A stretch of DNA of 64,000 nt from Hymenobacter gelipurpurascens (lineage in GTDB: Bacteria > Bacteroidota > Bacteroidia > Cytophagales > Hymenobacteraceae). The position numbers and the translations under genes were made by a program. Positions 61,540 through 64,000 of the stretch are shown one piece after another (position 1 is the stretch's first letter; every line of letters starts with the position of its first letter). Under the pieces are notes generated by a model that did not search any database, was not told the DNA's origin, and worked only from the letters and a program-made list of their open reading frames with translations. The DNA lies in assembly GCF_900187375.1 (NCBI RefSeq), contig NZ_FYEW01000001.1, positions 1,798,001 to 1,862,000 of the forward strand. Direction: 5' to 3'.

Positions 61540-63933
61540 ATGGAACAACGTCCTGCTCCGCATGCCGATGAAATCGATCTGCATGAGCTCTTCTTTCGCT
61601 TACGCAACCGCTGGCAGCTCTTTCTACTGGCTCTTTTGCTTGCGGGCAGTGCGGCCTTCCTATACCTACGCCTGAAAGCTCCGATATATTCCTTCCGTTC
61701 TACTATGCTGCTGGGCAACCAGAGCTCGGGCTCCAAGCGGGCCCAGGAGTTGCTCCAAATTCTGGAGGTGCAGGACAAAGGCACCAAGATGGAGGACGAA
61801 ATCGGGCTCCTGACTTCTACCGACATGGTGCAACGGGCCATGAGCCGCCTGCCCTTCAACGTATCCTACTTCGCGGCCTCCGATACCTGGCTGAATACAT
61901 TCGGCGACCTGCAGGTACGGGAGCGGGGCATGGGCACCGTGCCGTTTAGGGTAACCCCCGTAATGTCGGCTCCGCAGCTGACGGGCACCCGAATTTATGT
62001 GGATCCGCTGCCCGGTGGCAAGTTCCGCTTACACGCCGAAGCGGATAAAGCCTGGCTGGTGGATCTGCCGAGCGGCGAGTTGATGCAGGAAGTACTCGAT
62101 GTAAAATTCGACAGAACGGTACAGGCCGGCGACACCCTCCGCTCCCCCATGCTCACGGCCGTGATACAAGCCGAGCCAGGCTACGAGGATGCGACTTCTA
62201 AGGAGCGCTACTACTTCCAGTTGTACGACCAAGCCGATCTGGCTGACGAATACCAGAGCCGCCTGACGGTGCGCCCCGTCGATCGGGAATCGCGCATTAT
62301 CGAGCTGACCAGCAAGGGCACCGTACCACAGAAGGAAGTGCAGTTTCTGGATACGCTCATGCGCGTGTTCGTGGAAGATGAACTGCGTGACAAAAATACG
62401 ACGGGCCAGAAAACAGTGGCCTTCCTGAACAAGGAAATCGGGCAGCTTTCTGACTCTGTGCGTAAATCTACCGCGGCCCTGAGCTCCTTCCGCGCCGCCC
62501 GGGGCATGGTGGATGTTACGGCCCAATCTTCAGCCGGTATTCAGCAGCAGGGCGAGCTGCAGATGACGCGCGCCAAAATTGCCACCAACCGCAAGTACTA
62601 CCAGAATATGCTCAGCTATTTGCGGGCGAACCAGGGTGCTACCCAGATTGTGTCGCCGAGCAGCGTGGGCATTGAGGACCCTGTGGTGAACAACCTGATT
62701 CTGCAGCTCACGGACCTGAACAGCCAGCGCGCAGCTCTGGGCGTGAATGCCAGCGTAGACAATCCCATGGTAACCATTCTGGATGAGCGGATCCGCTCGG
62801 CAAAGCAAGCCCTAGCCGAAACCCTCATCAACATGACCCGCGCCACGGATATTGCCCTACGCGACCTAGATGCTCAGCTGGCCAAAGTGCGTGGCACCAT
62901 GAACCAGCTCCCGGAAAATGAGCGCCAGCTGGCCTCCCTCAAGAGCAAAACCGATTTTAACGACAAGAACTATCAGTTCCTGATTGAGAAACGGGCCGAG
63001 GCCGCCATTGCGCTGGCCACCAACTCCACCGACAAGAAGGTAATTGACGAAGCCAGCATGACTGGTGGCGGCCCTACAGAGCCCAAGCCTGTGCTGGTAG
63101 GATTAATTGCCCTGCTGGCAGGCCTAGGTATTCCGTTTGGCATTTCGATGCTGATGGACAAAGCCAACCGCCGCATTCAGAGCAAAGAAGACCTCTCGCG
63201 CATTACTACTATCCCCATGCTAGGCGTAATTGCTCACGGCACCAAGCAGGATAAGGTAACGATGTTCACGGACCCCAAAGGGCCTATTGCTGAGTCGTTC
63301 CGCTCTATCCGCGTGAACCTGCAGTACCTTTCGGCTGGCCTAGACAAGAAAGTGATTGGCGTTACGTCGTCGGTGCCGGGTGAGGGAAAAACCTTCTGCG
63401 CAGTAAACCTGGCCGCCGAAATGGCCCAGAGTGGCCGCAAGGTGCTCCTGCTGGAATGCGACCTGCGCCGGCCTACGGTGGCAAGCTACTTCGACCTGGG
63501 CCCCAATTGCGCCGAGCATGGCCTGAGCAGCTACCTCATGGGCCTGAGCACCGTGGAGGAAGCCCGCCACGCCACCGGCGTACGCAGCCTGGACGTGATG
63601 TGCTGCGGCCCCATTCCGCCAAACCCCACTGAGCTGCTCGAAAGCCCCCGCATGACCGAGCTCATGGAACAACTGCGCACCGAGTACGAGTACGTGATTG
63701 TGGACACTCCGCCGGTCGGTTACGTGGCCGAGTTCTTTATGCTGCTGCGCCACCTCGATGCTAACATTTATGTGGTGCGCCAGAACTATACCGACAAAGG
63801 GTTGGTGAGCCACATCAATGAGCTGCACCAGGAGAAAAAAATCAAGCAGATCTATATGGTTATCAACGACGTGCACTTCACCAAGACCTACGAGTATCGC
63901 TACAAGGAAAAGGCCTACACCTACGGGTACTAG
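61540..63933 (+). CDS. Wzc-like chain-length determinant with tyrosine autokinase domain
   Basis: A 797-aa inner-membrane protein. The N-terminal helix (LFLLALLLAGSAAFLYLRL, about 27-46) and second helix (about 517-535) enclose a large periplasmic, partly coiled-coil domain. The cytoplasmic BY-kinase has Walker A SSVPGEGKTFC near 610, Walker A' LLLECDLRRPTVASY near 637 and Walker B YVIVDTPPVG near 718. The C-terminal tail carries a tyrosine cluster of six Tyr (YEYRYKEKAYTYGY). Autophosphorylation of such clusters controls polymer length and export together with a Wza-type protein. Confidence 0.93.
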   Translation: MEQRPAPHADEIDLHELFFRLRNRWQLFLLALLLAGSAAFLYLRLKAPIYSFRSTMLLGNQSSGSKRAQELLQILEVQDKGTKMEDEIGLLTSTDMVQRAMSRLPFNVSYFAASDTWLNTFGDLQVRERGMGTVPFRVTPVMSAPQLTGTRIYVDPLPGGKFRLHAEADKAWLVDLPSGELMQEVLDVKFDRTVQAGDTLRSPMLTAVIQAEPGYEDATSKERYYFQLYDQADLADEYQSRLTVRPVDRESRIIELTSKGTVPQKEVQFLDTLMRVFVEDELRDKNTTGQKTVAFLNKEIGQLSDSVRKSTAALSSFRAARGMVDVTAQSSAGIQQQGELQMTRAKIATNRKYYQNMLSYLRANQGATQIVSPSSVGIEDPVVNNLILQLTDLNSQRAALGVNASVDNPMVTILDERIRSAKQALAETLINMTRATDIALRDLDAQLAKVRGTMNQLPENERQLASLKSKTDFNDKNYQFLIEKRAEAAIALATNSTDKKVIDEASMTGGGPTEPKPVLVGLIALLAGLGIPFGISMLMDKANRRIQSKEDLSRITTIPMLGVIAHGTKQDKVTMFTDPKGPIAESFRSIRVNLQYLSAGLDKKVIGVTSSVPGEGKTFCAVNLAAEMAQSGRKVLLLECDLRRPTVASYFDLGPNCAEHGLSSYLMGLSTVEEARHATGVRSLDVMCCGPIPPNPTELLESPRMTELMEQLRTEYEYVIVDTPPVGYVAEFFMLLRHLDANIYVVRQNYTDKGLVSHINELHQEKKIKQIYMVINDVHFTKTYEYRYKEKAYTYGY

Positions 63934-63980
63934 CCCAAACGGTCACTTCCTTTTTCGCATAGCTACGTTCCTGCTCCCTC

Positions 63981-64000
63981 ATGGCCTCTACTCCAAAAGC
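63981..64000 (+). CDS. Start of the next exopolysaccharide gene (cut by window edge)
   Basis: Only 20 nt remain after an ATG that opens MASTPK, 47 bp past the Wzc-like stop. Position suggests a polysaccharide flippase, polymerase or glycosyltransferase, but nothing can be read from so few bases. Confidence 0.4.

Overview
The window looks like a chromosomal segment from a Bacteroidota bacterium of the Hymenobacteraceae type (Hymenobacter or a close relative). It is moderately GC-rich and has three SusC/SusD pairs, a hybrid two-component regulator, and SulP, topoisomerase III and DUF2905 proteins typical of the group. It also carries dispersed palindromic repeats of a kind common in Hymenobacter genomes. 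Genus assignment is inference.

Positions 1-31300 form a pectin (homogalacturonan) utilisation locus, almost all on the minus strand. It holds two SusC/SusD pairs, two pectin methylesterases (one fused to a PL10 pectate lyase), a CE12 acetylesterase fused to a GH28 polygalacturonase, a GH105 unsaturated-uronyl hydrolase with an extra C-terminal domain, and a GH43 enzyme. Cytoplasmic catabolism is complete. Galacturonate enters through an ExuT-like carrier and passes through UxaC, UxaB and UxaA to 2-keto-3-deoxygluconate (KDG). Unsaturated uronate passes through a KdgF-like cupin, KduI and KduD to the same KDG. KdgK and Eda then give pyruvate and glyceraldehyde 3-phosphate. The only plus-strand gene is a LacI-type regulator at 21009-22070. 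A nearly invariant 26-bp dyad (core CGTTnnCGnnAACG) lies upstream of both susC genes and in the kduD/lacI divergent region, so it is the likely operator.

Positions 31704-42944 are a mixed housekeeping stretch: DUF2905 and another small membrane protein, topoisomerase III, an unknown 332-aa protein, a formylglycine-generating-enzyme fold protein lacking the catalytic cysteines, an EamA half-transporter, a quinone-type oxidoreductase, galK-galT, a small secreted protein and a Fur-family regulator.

Positions 43090-55320 are a fructan locus matching the B. thetaiotaomicron fructan locus gene for gene: a hybrid two-component system with a periplasmic sugar-binding domain, then SusC, SusD, a sugar-porter MFS, a fructokinase and a GH32 fructanase. 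Next come a SulP transporter plus beta-carbonic anhydrase pair (55553-58042) and an OmpR/EnvZ-type pair (58226-60386). Four TTAA blocks at exact 11-bp spacing lie upstream of sulP. The window ends in the start of an exopolysaccharide operon (Wza-like, Wzc-like, then a gene running off the edge).

The most unusual feature is a word, ASTGGCCTAG (S = C or G), and its reverse complement. By hand count TGGCCTAG/CTAGGCCA occurs about 50 times, against 2-3 expected from base composition. It is concentrated between genes, often sits across TAG stop codons, and is built into hairpins and 16-18 bp palindromes. Its function is not known to me.
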